Below are positions 22,901 to 34,398 of a stretch of 64,000 bases of DNA, piece after piece. Where the stretch lies: the NCBI RefSeq assembly GCF_932276165.1, contig NC_064010.1, positions 4,030,001 through 4,094,000 of the forward strand, written 5' to 3'. The translations under genes were made by a program, and so were the position numbers. A model generated the notes under the pieces. It saw only the letters and a program-made list of their open reading frames with translations, had not been told where the DNA came from and did not search any database. Position 1 is the first letter of the stretch; every line of letters begins with the position of its first letter. This stretch comes from Plutella xylostella. Lineage: Eukaryota > Arthropoda > Insecta > Lepidoptera > Plutellidae.

Positions 22901-25900
22901 CAAGGGAATGCCTAAGCGTCAATTCACACGTACCACAACCACACCACGTCGCAGCGACATAATGTGGTCAAGCTGTGGTTACGTGTGAATTGAGTGACAG
23001 CGACTTTTTGCAGTTGCGTTGTGGCAGCGACAAAATGTCGGTGTGGTTGTGCTGTCGCTGTCGTTGCGATGTGGTAACCACGTGGTCGTATGCAGTTAAT
23101 AGGGAGAGAAGGTGGCTGTCGTGCCGCCGCCGCGTGGCGGCGTTGCCGACGCGATGTGGTTGCGTTGTGGTTGCGATGTGGTCGTATTACACAGGTGGTC
23201 GATGACAACGGCAAAATGTGGCACGTGTGAATTGGATTATTCATTGTCAATACAAAATATACGCCCGACCACACCGCGTGGTTGTGGTGTGGTTGTGGCT
23301 GTGGTGTGGTTGTGGTACGTCTGAATTGACCCTAATAGAAAACTCTGTCCTCAGCATTCCTCCAGGTAGAACTGGCTATCTATTTTAGGTCGTAGTTCAT
23401 GTATTTATAAACAACTACCAAATTCATAAGGTGGTTTAACACAGAAAAATCCCGCGCAATACAGTATTTTTTATATATAAATCGTATTTTTACATTTAAA
23501 TGGTACGCGGTACCTAGCGCTAATCACCATATGCCTCTTTCCGCGCCGCAAATCTCACACATCTTTTTCGATTTCCTAGAATCGAAGAAGACAACCCAAC
23601 GGGAAAAAAGTTCAGCTGTTGTGATTGCGACTATACGACCAACGTCAAGTCTAACATTAAAACCCACTTTATGGGCAAGCACTGTGACGAAGTATGGTAC
23701 AGTTGCGATGAATGTGAGTTTAGCAGTAAATACACGAGAGCGTTGCGGCGGCATAAACAAACGAAGCATACCGAGTGAGTTATATGTGAGATTGTAAGCC
23801 GTGTAAATAAAGAAAGGAATCTAAAATGGCCGCTTGGTGTTGATATGTGCGGTATTATACAGACAGAATTGATTTAGAAAACCCGTCGATATCTTGTTAA
23901 CATATCATCTGCCTTTATTCACCCCAAATATGAAAACTGCTATAACGTGTGTAGATAAAGATACAATATCAAAATGGCAGCCGTTACATAAGAGGGAGTA
24001 GGTAGTAAAAGCTTGCACCTAACCATATTGTTGATATTACAGCACGTTCAATTTTTTTTGTTGATAAACGGTTTGTGTAGCGTGTGCTTGATAGAAGGAA
24101 TGATTTAATACCGCCATTTTAGATTCGTTTCTTCATTGGCGCGGCTTATACTAGTTTATCGTGATTAAATGGTTTTCCCGTGGACACAATATTTTAGGCG
24201 TGGCATTTTACCCCTTTTGGGATTATTAATAGGTAGGAGAGGCCTATGTGCTTCAGTGAAGATGTATTTTTATAAAAAAATTTAAGGCCGATACCTACAT
24301 TCTAAACTTAGAACACCAATCTTACGGTCTTATTCATAAAAAAACCTTAAAGTAGGTTTACTGAGCTCAAGCCTATTTGAGGTTTCGTAAAAATCTCTAT
24401 TCATAATAGTTCCGTAAACCTTCAGTTACTATAGTGATGCTAATAGATTTCACAGACCAAACATTTTGACATTTACCCTATTAAGTTGCCGGTCCGACGA
24501 AACCATAAACAAAAATAGCGAAAACTTTCATTCATTTATCAATCTCTATTATCTATGTTAGCCACGGCGCGGCACTTAAAAAAGTTTACGTTGGCTTAAA
24601 GGCGCAGTGGCCAAGCCAAAACCCACAAAAAAAATAATTAATTTTTTACGTTACCATGGCAACTTATTTTCAGCAAATAATATTAACTCACAACAAATGT
24701 CAAATCGTCAATAAAGCAGAACAGCTGTTGACCGGCCGCCATGTTTTTGTACAAGAGGAGGTTTACGGAAGGTGTATAGTAGGGTCCAGCCAACTTTAGC
24801 ATATCAAGGTTTTACGAATCAGTTGGAGAGTTCTTTAGCGCTATTGATCGTTTATGAATAAAGTTTTTTTGACATTTGCTTATAGCAGGCCTATAGGTCT
24901 CCCGTAACTTTTTATGAATAAGACCGTAAATCTTTACTTTCATTACAGAGCAAGGAAAAGAGCATCGCCAGAAAACGGAGACACAAGGTAAATTATAAAG
25001 TTTCTCAAAAGTCTGTGCCAATTTTTAGAGGCTACCTTTTAATACACCTACCTCAAGCTTGAAGTCATTTAATTCAAGCTAGAAACGGCTGTTTTAGCGT
25101 TGTTAATATTAATTTCGAGGCTTACTTTTATAACACTCCCGTAACTTATTTCGTAAAAAACCTAAACCGAACTACCTAATCCTAACTAATCCTAACTAAT
25201 ATTATAAATGCGAAAGTAACTGTGTCTGTCTGTCTGTCTGTCTGTCTGTTACTCTTTCACGCCAAAACTACTGAACGGATTTGAATGAAATTTGGTATAC
25301 ATACGGTCTAGACCCTGGGACAGAATATAGGCTACTTTTTATCCCGGAATTCCCACGGGAAAACTTTTTAAGGCGAAGCGAAGCTCGCGGGAACAGCTAG
25401 TTCAAAATAAGAGCTCAGTGGTTGACGTTGCATATTATTTGTCGAGGCGTTTCTTTTGCACTAACACTCCATGTAGTTCGATTAAAATATCGTTTTTTTT
25501 TCCTCATTACAGTAATAATGAAGACGACCAAAACGACGAAGACTACATGCCCTCAGGCAAGAAGTTCAAATGCTGCGATTGCGACTACGCGACCGACGTC
25601 AAGAGTCACCTCAAGACTCACATCATGGGGAGGCATTCCAACGAAGTGCCATACAAGTGTGAAGTGTGCGGGTTCGCAACTAAGTACAGTCGGGCTTTGG
25701 CGCGGCACAAGATACTGCGGCATAGGTGAGTGAGGTGTGCAGGGTGGAGTTTTATAAGTGGATGGGTTGAGTGCTGTCTGTATTACAACCAAGAAGTAAT
25801 TTAACATAAGGCATTTGATAGCTGCAACGCTGAACATATGTTATGTTAAACTAAATTATATTCACTTCTGTTGTATACGCATTTTGTTTATGTAAATTTT

Positions 25901-28636
25901 TTAAATTTATTTCACAACAATTGATAACGACTCGTTTTTAACCAAAAATGATGCCGATTCTGAATAAATTTTGTTAGCGGAAAACTGGATTTATGATGAC
26001 CTTATAGAGTCATATTTTAAAGTTTTTGACTGCACTAAAATTAGAATTTCTACCTTCACATTCGACACCAACACCATAGTAATTAATAAAATGTATGTAT
26101 CTAACTACTCTCCGTTTTCCCTCCAGCGCACAAGATCCGAGCTCAAGCTATGAGAAGAAATACCATTGCAATGACTGCGATTACGTAACTGCACACAAGA
26201 ACGCGCTCCAACGACACTTCATGGGCAAGCACAACGATGAGGAACTCGCGTGCGATTTCTGCGAATATAAAACTAAATACACCACCTCTTTACGTCGCCA
26301 TATGATGACAAAACACGAGGAAGGGTTAGCAAAAAAGATTGGTAGTGACAAAACCGTATTCATGTGTAAAAGGTGTGATTTTACGACGTATTTCAAGCTA
26401 ATGCTGACGCTACATAGAAAGAAAGGCGTGTGTCGGGCTGAGGGTGAAGAGTGCGATTATGAAAATGGAAGGAAAGGGGAGATGAAGGAAGAAGAGGGGA
26501 GCGATGATGATGGAGGGGAGGAGGGCGAGTTTAAGGGGTCGCCGTGTGATGGGTATGTTACTTATTTGTATTTTTTGTAATTTGTTTTTTTTTCTGTCAT
26601 TTTTAAAAAATTATTAGAGTTTGAAAACCATAATACGTACATGGCTATTTACTTTTTGGAGACTAGAGACATTTAAAACAGGATTTATATCTTGGATCTT
26701 CTTCTTCTCAGCCTTTTCCTTATTTAGGGTCGGCTTTGTGTGTCATGTCACGCCATTTTACCCTATCCTCTGTCATATCCTCATTCACTACACACTCTCT
26801 CATATTTTCTTACCCACAATAAAGCCACGTCTTTCTTGGTCTTCCTCTCTTACGCCATCCTTCAGGTCTTATTTCCAACACTTTCTTTGTAACGTAATCA
26901 TCATCTGTTCTTATGACATGCCCATTTATCTACAGCTTATTTTTTCATTATTTCACAGACGCCCGCTCTCCGCATCAGGAAACATGCCACCGCGGATTCG
27001 GAAAAAACTCACCAAACTACACAAGTGTTCAACGTGCGACTACGTAACCCTTTACAAGAACGGACTCAAGATACACGAGCGAAAGCACGACCTCAGCAAA
27101 CTGCTCAAGTGCGATGTTTGCGATTTCACAACTGCATATCCAGACACACTCAAACGGCACTTAGTACTTACACACGTAGACGACCCCGACAGCGAAAACG
27201 TGAGAAAATACAAGTGCAATATGTGCGATTACTTCTCTCTGTACCCGAATAACTTGAAATCGCACATGCGTAAACATAGCACAGTCAAAGAGTACAAGTG
27301 TCAGTTCTGCAATTATGAAACTGCGTATCCGAGTTCGTTCGCTAAACACTCACGAGTGCACAGCCGACAAGAGTCGTTCCAGTGTGACCACTGCGCCTTC
27401 CAAACGAAAACGGAGGGGCGATTGTCGCGCCATCTAGTCAACGCTCACAAAGTGCCGCTAGTCAACAAACACAAGTGTCTGCTCTGTGATTTCTCCACAG
27501 ATACAAAATGGCGGCTCTCAATGCATGAACAGCGCAGCTTGCGACCGCGACCTATCAAATGCCTCATCAACCGATGCAACTTCGAGACGCGATACAAGTG
27601 TGAAATCAACTATCATAAGTCTAAGCATTTGGAGCTTATAGTTCAGAGCGCGAATCCCTCTAGTGAAAATAATGACACGCAACAGTTACCCGAACAAATA
27701 GTGCAACAGATCCCTCAAATCGCGCAACAGCTGTCGCAACAAATAGACCACATGTCGCAACAGATACCGCAACAGTTACTACCTCCTAAACCAGAAATAC
27801 TAGAACACAATCCGACGAACGCAATGCCGGAACAGAATTACTCTAACTTTCAGTTTGGTTCGGAAATGTCGCATCTATTCATGAACCAAAGTCACCCTCC
27901 ACATTACCAGAATCTCACGCCACAGTATGGGAAACAAGATCAGAACCTCATGCCTCAGTATGGAAAACAAGAGAACCTCCCACCACAGTATGGAAAACAA
28001 GAGGAGAAACCTCAGTACGATAATCCCACTAATGTAGCCGACTGGAAAACCATAGTTGTGAAAACAATTGACAGCGAGAAACCTTTTAGCTGTGCTTTAT
28101 GCACTTACACGGCCAAATTCAAAGCGTTGATCCAAAAACACTTCTACAGACATCACTGTAGTAAGGAGAAAACGCACATATGTCGTTATTGCAACTTCGC
28201 AACGGCAACTAAAATGAGTTTAGATGTGCATATAAGAAGGAGTACTCAAACCGAAGAAATGGTTTGCCAATGCGGGCAGTTCCGATCTATGTACAAATGT
28301 GCTTATATGGTGCATCAAAAGATACATTACGAGTTCAAGTGCAATTTATGCGAGTATTCCTGCAAATCTAAATACGATCTAGAGAATCACACTCTAATGC
28401 ATGCAGGGAAAGGGTACAAGTGTAGGTTCTGCGATTATCAAACTACGGTTAAGAATCGATTTATTACACACGAGGCGACACACACAGGTATGAAGCCATA
28501 CAAGTGCAATGTTTGCGATTATTCGTCCGCGCGGCGTGACACGCTCGAGACGCATATAAAAAAGAAACATTTAGATGGAGAGAGTAATGAGGAAGAAACG
28601 GGTATGAGTAATGAAGTTGTTGTTTTAGTGCCGTGA
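19927..28636 (+). CDS. C2H2 zinc-finger protein with about 22-23 fingers, ten coding exons
   Basis: Coding exons: 19927-19966, 20438-20624, 21012-21188, 21648-21818, 22327-22371, 23580-23774, 24949-24987, 25513-25725, 26127-26552, 26959-28636 (stop). This gives 1056 residues, probably a nuclear DNA-binding protein. The N-terminus is acidic with ΨKxE motifs (FVKSEPPDD, VKFEPLD, DENIDIEE), followed by a basic KKGKGKKNKK block and one finger. Then come pairs of fingers of the CDYxT...H...GKH / TKYSxxLRRHKxxKH type, each pair in its own exon, and a last exon with about 13 fingers, a Gln-rich linker and a repeated QYGKQ motif. After the first junction every junction is phase 2, and 45- and 39-base linker exons alternate with two-finger exons. 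A possible in-frame 18-base microexon lies at about 20366-20383. An earlier start is not excluded, but no upstream ATG in frame is seen in the exon. No ortholog name is claimed. Confidence 0.88.
19978..20052 (+). repeat. LINE 3' tail with TGTAT repeats
   Basis: TTTTATTTTTAAGTTTAG, GGTGCAAATAAAGTGTATTG and TGTATTGTATTG, as at 2055-2207. It inserted directly behind the first coding exon of the zinc-finger gene. Confidence 0.65.
21819..22113 (+). pseudogene. Three to four echoes of the zinc-finger exon ending at 21818
   Basis: CATGCTGAGTGAGTTACCTT (exon end plus donor) recurs at about 21841, 21981, 22038 and 22096. The copy at 21869-21990 carries the second finger's codons from CCCTTCAAGTGCGACC, with an internal repeat of CACCAAGTATAGCACCATAC. 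Changes include synonymous ones (TGT to TGC, CGGAGG to CGCCGC) but also His-to-Gln at a zinc ligand. None has a clear acceptor. Confidence 0.8.
22500..22750 (-). mobile_element. tRNA-derived SINE, tail type 1
   Basis: The minus-strand head GACGACCGAATGGCGTAGTG and B box GGTTCGATTCCCGGC lie at the high-coordinate end. The body and GTCCGACACCCATAACACAG tail match 10934-11160. A (AATA)n run marks the 3' end. A scrap of the dispersed tail repeat (CCCACGGGAAAACC) lies just upstream at 22442. Confidence 0.8.
22916..23332. mobile_element. Harbinger-like MITE with TAA target duplication
   Basis: Left GCGTCAATTCACACGTACCA and the right complement GGGTCAATTCAGACGTACCA are inverted copies extending into CAACCACACCAC. 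TAA lies on both sides (22913-22915, 23333-23335). The inside is dominated by GTGGTTGTGG/GCGATGTGGT repeats. PIF/Harbinger assignment rests only on the 3-base TAA duplication. Confidence 0.75.
23795..24148. mobile_element. TA-flanked MITE
   Basis: Left TAAGCCGTGTAAATAAAGAA and the right complement TAAGCCGCGCCAATGAAGAA continue as inverted copies through GAATCTAAAATGGC (about 35 bases). Confidence 0.75.
24323..24928. mobile_element. TA-flanked MITE ending 20 bases before a coding exon
   Basis: Left TACGGTCTTATTCATAAAAA and right TTTTTATGAATAAGACCGTA are perfect inverted copies with TA at the edges. The next zinc-finger exon begins at 24949, so the branch-point region of this intron lies in or against the element. 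Confidence 0.8.
25187..25402 (-). repeat. Dispersed tail repeat, copy 3
   Basis: Complement of the unit at 622-830: TCCTAACTAATATTATAAAT, a (GTCT)n run, GCCAAAACTACTGAACGGAT, and the end GCTCGCGGGAACAGCTAG. Confidence 0.8.
26665..26945 (-). mobile_element. LINE reverse-transcriptase C-terminal fragment
   Basis: The minus strand reads RTDDDYVTKKVLEIRPEG then WRKRGRPRKTW, a typical non-LTR C-terminus, ending AAAAGGCTGAGAAGAAGAAG. It touches the acceptor of the last zinc-finger exon (26959). Its open frame explains an apparent 5' extension of that exon, which I reject. Confidence 0.7.
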
Positions 28637-29278
28637 TATGTTTAGGGTTAGGGTTTTGTGTCTCAAGTCTATAGCAATAAGGCTCAACTCAGTTTAGCGC
28701 AGTGTTGATCGCAGGATAATGATTTTTATCTTAGGATGAATGTTTTTTTTTTTAATTTCTGTGTTTTTTTGACCGATGAATGAAATTCGATTGATGGTAT
28801 GCAATAGATACCAGTGAAGGTATTCATTATTATTTGTGTGAATTATGTTTTAATAACTATTATCAATAATGATTACGAACTGCCACTTACGCAAAAGTAT
28901 AAAACAGCCGTGTATAAAGGGGTTAATTTCAACTATGCGCTTGTGTGAATTGAGCCTAAGGGGTAATAATTAATGATAAATTTATGTATAATTGCCAAAA
29001 TTCAACTCTGTTCGTCTTAAGTATAAGTGCGTGTTTAGCGTAATTTATTTACAAGTAGCTCTAGCTAAGTTACCTGGCATTATTGATTTTGCGATATTTT
29101 AAATATAGTTACTTAGTATAATTTTATTTCTAGGGATATCTTTCTTGGAAGATTATGTAGTTTCTATTGATCTCTGTAAGTATTTTCATACTTATGAATT
29201 TGTAATTTAATTAATTTTAATTAAATGAATTGTGTCTACCAGTTATTCTACTTTGATTTTGAACCTTGATTTACTTAC
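28637..29278. other. 3' UTR and flank of the zinc-finger gene
   Basis: AT-rich, with no element or ORF recognised. Poly(A) signals are not clear-cut here. Confidence 0.4.
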
Positions 29279-30216
29279 TAGCTGTTCCCTTGAGCTTCGC
29301 TTCGCCTTAAAATGTTTTCCCGTGGGAATTCCAGGATAAAAAGTAGCCTATCTTCTTTCTCAGGGTCTAGACCATATCGCACATGACAATCCGAACCGTC
29401 ATATCTTGAAAAACGTAGTTTCGAGATATCGCGTTTTGAAAGTTTGGTGTCTCATAATTTAAAGAATAATAAATAAAATAAATATATTTATTTTGTGATT
29501 GGTAGATTAACTCTTTGCCAATAAAAACATATAGTTCAATTGAGCCTAAGTCATTTCATTTTATATCTATAAGTGTTTTTCTGAGGCGGTCCGAAGATAA
29601 TACGGTCTTGTCTGTCAAAATTTTCGATTTTCATATTTATGACTGTATAGCCCGTTTTTTGCTTACATACTTGCTGGTAATTTGTCATATGTCGAGATAA
29701 TACATACGGTTTATCTTCTTTTAGGGAAAATTAAATAATACAAAGCGTTTGATACATATTTTTTTTATGGAAAATCGGTCCTTTTATTGATTAAACACGA
29801 ATTTTAAAAACAAGAAATCTCACTTTTAGAACAATATTTGATATTTTTAGACTTAATTACAAAAAAAACAGAATTTAAGCCTTTGATTATCTAAATACTA
29901 TGTACTCTTTCAATGAAATTATTAGGAACTTAGTAGATGGCATATTTTCTTAAGCCGTAGCGAAGAATGATACAAAAACAATTTTATTATTTATTGCTTT
30001 CCATAATAGATAATTACAAACTATGAGAGCGAATTGTGACTAACATTTCATCAGAATAACAGGCCCTCACCAATCGTATAAAGAAGCTGATACGAAAAGA
30101 CCTTCGTTGCTACAATACACTAGTTATAGAAGCAGATATAGAGCTAAATCGCCGGTGAAAGTATTCGTTCAGCAGCATGGGAGATCGTCAACAACTATCT
30201 ATGAAGTATCATACGA

Positions 30217-30972
30217 GGTTCTACCTTTTTTGGCATAAGATTTTTTTGCCTAATCTCGTATTGCATAGTAACGTTTGGTCAAAGTCTCGTTACGCCGAAA
30301 ATCGTATGGCATAAATCTCGTTTAGTAAAAAGTTATTTCGCATAACATTGTTTAGCCTAATAATGGTATGGCCAAATCTTGAATAGCCCAATAATGCTAT
30401 GGCATAGGTTTATACAAAGTAATAATATTCGTTTGGCGTTAACTTTGACGGAGCGTCTCCCTACATAGCGCAAACTGGTGCCTTGTTTGTTTCCGCTGTT
30501 TGGAAAACGCTCCGCTCCGCTTCGCTGCGCTCCGCTTTGGTTTTGATGAACATGTGCACCTAACACGCTCCTCCTCGCTTTGCTCGTCGTCGCACCTATT
30601 TTTAGGTTTCGATCTCATGGGGTTTGTAATAATTATATTGGTCGTTAACTTTCGATTTTTTGATCATACAATATCGTGATTTTTGGGATGTAGGAGAAAA
30701 ATACCACAATTTGTACATTTACTACATACTTAATATATTATTTATTAAGATAACATTAGGAGAGACAAGATTATACATAGGTATAGACGAACATAAATTT
30801 GAGCAAACGAAACTTAGGTGTTTAAAGATTGTGCCTAAAGAGTTTTAGACGAAACGAGCCTTATGCCACATAAGTCTTGGCAAAGTGATGGTTCGGCCAA
30901 AAAAGTTTAGACCATACGAGTTATGCGAAATGAGTTTTGGTCAATAAAGATTATGCCAGATGAGCGGAACCC
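30217..30972. mobile_element. Non-autonomous DNA element with 9-bp target duplication
   Basis: ATCATACGA flanks both ends (30208-30216, 30973-30981). Ends: GGTTCTACCTTTTTTGGCAT against the right complement GGGTTCCGCTCATCTGGCAT. Both subterminal zones are strings of variants of GGCATAA, GGCCAAA and CGTTTAG motifs in opposite orientation. A 9-bp duplication fits a Mutator-like origin; 8-bp hAT is not excluded. It inserted into LINE sequence. Confidence 0.75.
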
Positions 30973-30994
30973 ATCATACGAAGACAATGACCGA

Positions 30995-31320
30995 ACACCA
31001 TCACCAATATCGAGCTATGGAAGGTTACAAACCAAAAGCCTATAGACATAGACGTCCAAGAGCGAAAATGGCGATGGCTGGGCCACACACTGAAAAGACC
31101 TGATGATCATATCCCGAAAGTGGCCCTCCAATGGAAACCCCAGGGCGGTTCAAGGCGACCCGGTCGACCAGCTCATACCTGGAAGCGGTTCATATTCAGC
31201 GAGGCCCAAGAGAAAGGGAAGTCGTGGCCAGAGCTCAACTTGCTGGCCCACGACAGAGAAGGATGGAAGCGCCTGGTGTCAGCCCCAGACTCCTCGGAGG
31301 AGTAGCGGGATTGAAGAAGA
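30995..31320 (+). mobile_element. LINE 3' end fragment with (GAA)n tail
   Basis: Encodes KWRWLGHTLKRPDDHIPKVA, GGSRRPGRPAHTW, then LAHDREGWKRLV and a TAG at 31303-31305, followed by GAAGAAGAAGAAG. This is a non-LTR retrotransposon C-terminus. Upstream 30060-30207 may be the same copy, split by the element at 30217. Confidence 0.7.
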
Positions 31321-31720
31321 AGAAGAAGCATGGGAGAACCACCAGACGAAGTTGAAAACTGAGGACAAGATTTGAATAGCCCTTGAGCAGCTATAAATCA
31401 AAAATAATCCTGGTGCAGACAGCATTACCTCATAGCTTCTGAAACCTGGAGGTATTACTAGTCTCGAAGCCTCGGACAGCTCAAGAAGTAGTGCAAGTAG
31501 GTTGCTTCTACTAGTATAACACCGGAGGCATCGTACTAGAGTGTCGTGGCATTTTTTCAACAATGGTAACCGTTCTAAGGAACTTTAAATAAAAACCTTT
31601 CTATGGAACTATAGACCGAGGCTATATAAGTGAGATTTATGTACGTTCTCAAGGATCATTTAGAACCGTTTCACTAATTAGTTTGCCGAATTCTTAATCA
31701 CCATAGATCATCAAACAGTA

Positions 31721-32092
31721 AGGCTAGAAATAGTGCTCGACCGATGGTCAGCGCTGACCGTCGCTTGACGTAGCTATATCTATGCAAGTCTATGAGTGCA
31801 GCTACGCTGACGGTACGCGCGTGATTTCGTGTGACACGTCGGTGCAGCCGTCGGTCGGGTTCGTCGGTCAGCGTACGTGTCGGTCGACCAACGAGCTATG
31901 AGCTTGTAGGGACGCTTTCAGTGCTTCGCTGACGGAGCGACCGACCGCGTGACCGACCGCATGGATTTAACACGTATCGCAGTTTGCCGTCAGCGAAGCA
32001 CTGAATGCATTTTGCAACCGACGCGACGGTAAGCGCTGACATTCAGATGGTACGGTCAGGACGTACCGTCGGTCAAGCACTATTTCCAACCT
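31721..32092. mobile_element. MITE rich in CGGTCAGCG motifs
   Basis: Left AGGCTAGAAATAGTGCTCGA and the right complement AGGTTGGAAATAGTGCTTGA are inverted copies. GACCGAC/CGTCGGTCAG motifs alternate inside. No clear target duplication. Confidence 0.7.
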
Positions 32093-32569
32093 CAGGCAGA
32101 TTATACAGAAGACCAAAGATTACAATTAAACTTGGTGGCCTTGGTTGACCAAAAGCTTTGGATATTTCATCGAGACGTGGACACTTCTGGAAACCTTGCA
32201 GAGATGTCAAATTGAATGTCGCTATATCGATGTGTTGAGGTACCTGTAAAACGCCGCTACTGGCATAGCATGGACTGTGTGCTTGTCTAGGACCACAAAT
32301 CAAGACTGAATTGCAAAGAGTAATTCAACAGAGGGATTTAATATCGCCAAAACTGAACAGAAGTGCACTGTATTTAAGAAATAAGTCTTATTTAATTGAA
32401 TGCTTACATTAAACCAAATTCGGTGGTAGTTGCATGGGAAGCCAAAGATCAAAGTTGCTCAGGAATTTGTCTAACTTGGGCAATGGGCAGACTATTAAAC
32501 TAGGCAGAAGACAAGCACACTATAAGTTGACCTGCATAAGGTAAACTTCGTCACACATTTACCTTGAGT

Positions 32570-32770
32570 CCGTTTCTAAAGTCTGAACTCAAAGGTCTTC
32601 AATCAGTGCACCCTGCCAGTGATGACGTTTGGTTCAGAAACGGCTGTGACTGTTGGACTCCTCCAACGGATTAAAGTCGCTTATCGAGCAATAGAAACAG
32701 CTATGCTCGTCGTTTCTCTGAAGAACTACATCACAAATAAGGTAATTCGTAAGAGATCTCAACCAAGCTT
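32570..32770 (+). mobile_element. RTE-type LINE reverse-transcriptase fragment
   Basis: Reads LNSKVFNQCTLPVMTFGSET then AIETAMLVVSLKNYI, aligned by eye with the same region at 60330-60610. It has stop-free and disrupted parts and is a degraded relic. Confidence 0.6.
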
Positions 32771-33272
32771 TTAAAATCTTCCTCAAGCTGAAATGCCAGT
32801 GGGCCAAATATTTAAAGCAAACATCAGACTTCAGAACTGCTATGGGCATGCTCGCAATGTTGCTGTTGTTGCTCTGGAAGATTCGGAGAACTTGGACAGA
32901 GTTACTTTTTCTTCGACAGGTTTATACGTAAGTAGGATTAACCAAATCATCGTTAAAGTCATTGTATGGAGTCTTAGATTCCTTAGCTGCAATACCCTTC
33001 AGGTTCCAAGCCTTTTGTTCGAAGGAATTGCCGTCAAAACTAGTTTAGCAGCACGTTTATGTAGCTTCATGATGTTACTACAACTCAAATATTCCATGAA
33101 TAATTACATTAAAAACCGTACAAACCGTATTATTTCTCTTATGACATAGAAAAATTATTGATTTAACTAGACAAACAGTATTATCTTGACGAATCCCATA
33201 GCTAAACCGTCACATAAAAACATGCAACAATCAAATTAGTAAAAATTCAATAATAAAACAGGCAAGATAGTA

Positions 33273-34398
33273 CGGCTGTCCCATTTCAAAACACAGTAAC
33301 CGCCAACTTTAAAAAAAAAACGGGTCTTTGATTTATACATTATTTTAGGCGATTCCGCACAAAACTGCATTGTCAGAATATCAAAAAACCGCTTAGAAAC
33401 GAAAATAAAATTTCTAAAAACCTAGTAACTCCACCCTGCGAAATCAAAAATGCCACGAAAACCATTTCAAAACATAGTAAGAGCCACCAACCATTTTAAA
33501 ACACAGTAAGTGAAAATGACTTACTAGGTTTTAAAATGGTCAATGGCGCTTACTAGGTTTTGAAATGGTCAGCAAAGGACAATTTTCGTCCGTTAATTTT
33601 AGTAAGTCACAAATGGCATACATTATTACTAACACTTTTTTCGAACAAAATATCAGACATTTCAGAACCTGTATCTTTGCACCAATGAAACCTAGAGAGT
33701 TGAATTAAAAGTAGAACATAAGTAAATTTTGTCTTCTTTATAAAAGCTATAGAGACCTTTCTCGTTAGAACCTTTCTACTAGCCCTATTTTGCATAAACA
33801 AAAAAAAAACAAGTTATAAAACTGATTTTTAGATAGAAATTTAGGAAATATTGTCTAATTGAAGGCAGCCATAAATAATTTTCATGTTAGAGCCTTCTGA
33901 ATATGGCTATTTAATTCATTTACATAAAACAAAAAAACAAACATAAAAATATGCCCGTATTTCAGCTATTACTTATAGTGCCGTCGTGTAAAAGTGCTGC
34001 AAAATTGGATTTATAATATGTGAAGGATCCCAAACATATAAAAAATGAAATTATTACGCAATTATTGCAATTTCAATATACTTAACTTGTCTTAAATGAC
34101 ACAATAATGGCCCTTACTAGGTTATGAAATGGTCAGTGAGGGCGGTTTTAGGGTGAGAAAACCATATAAAACCTAGTAAGTGTTTTCTTTTGTGCATTAC
34201 AGCAACAATTTTAGTCATATTTAAATGAAATAGTATTGTATATAAAGCCTAGGTTCTGCCGCTTCTTTTAAGCTTACATTTGTTCAGATATCTATCATAG
34301 TTTTACCAGGGCATTGAAATGAAGGTACAAAAACGTTTTTTGGCTCTCCTGAACATTTTGTCTCATGGCTGTTACTGTGTTTTAAAATGGGACAGCCG
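33273..34398. mobile_element. 1.1-kb inverted-repeat element with internal copies of its own ends
   Basis: Terminal CGGCTGTCCCATTTCAAAAC is inverted at the right end (GTTTTAAAATGGGACAGCCG) and both continue into ACAGTAAC. AGTA flanks both sides (33269-33272, 34399-34402). Related motifs (CATTTTAAAACACAGTAAG, CTTACTAGGTTTTGAAATGG) recur inside at about 33462, 33493, 33521, 33548, 34113 and 34166. No transposase ORF. Confidence 0.8.

Noticed and set aside
22924..23324. Overlapping ORFs on both strands with His/Arg/Cys/Val-rich products
   Set aside because: Caused by the CCACAAC/GTTGTGG repeats inside the MITE at 22916-23332.
26621..26958. In-frame open sequence upstream of the last zinc-finger exon, making a 671-residue ORF
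   Set aside because: It is minus-strand LINE sequence open by chance. The acceptor TTTCACAG at 26958 and the phase-2 donor at 26552 place the true exon start at 26959.
31103..31375. Small genes at 31103-31375
   Set aside because: All frames overlap a LINE reverse-transcriptase C-terminus; only that frame has family resemblance.
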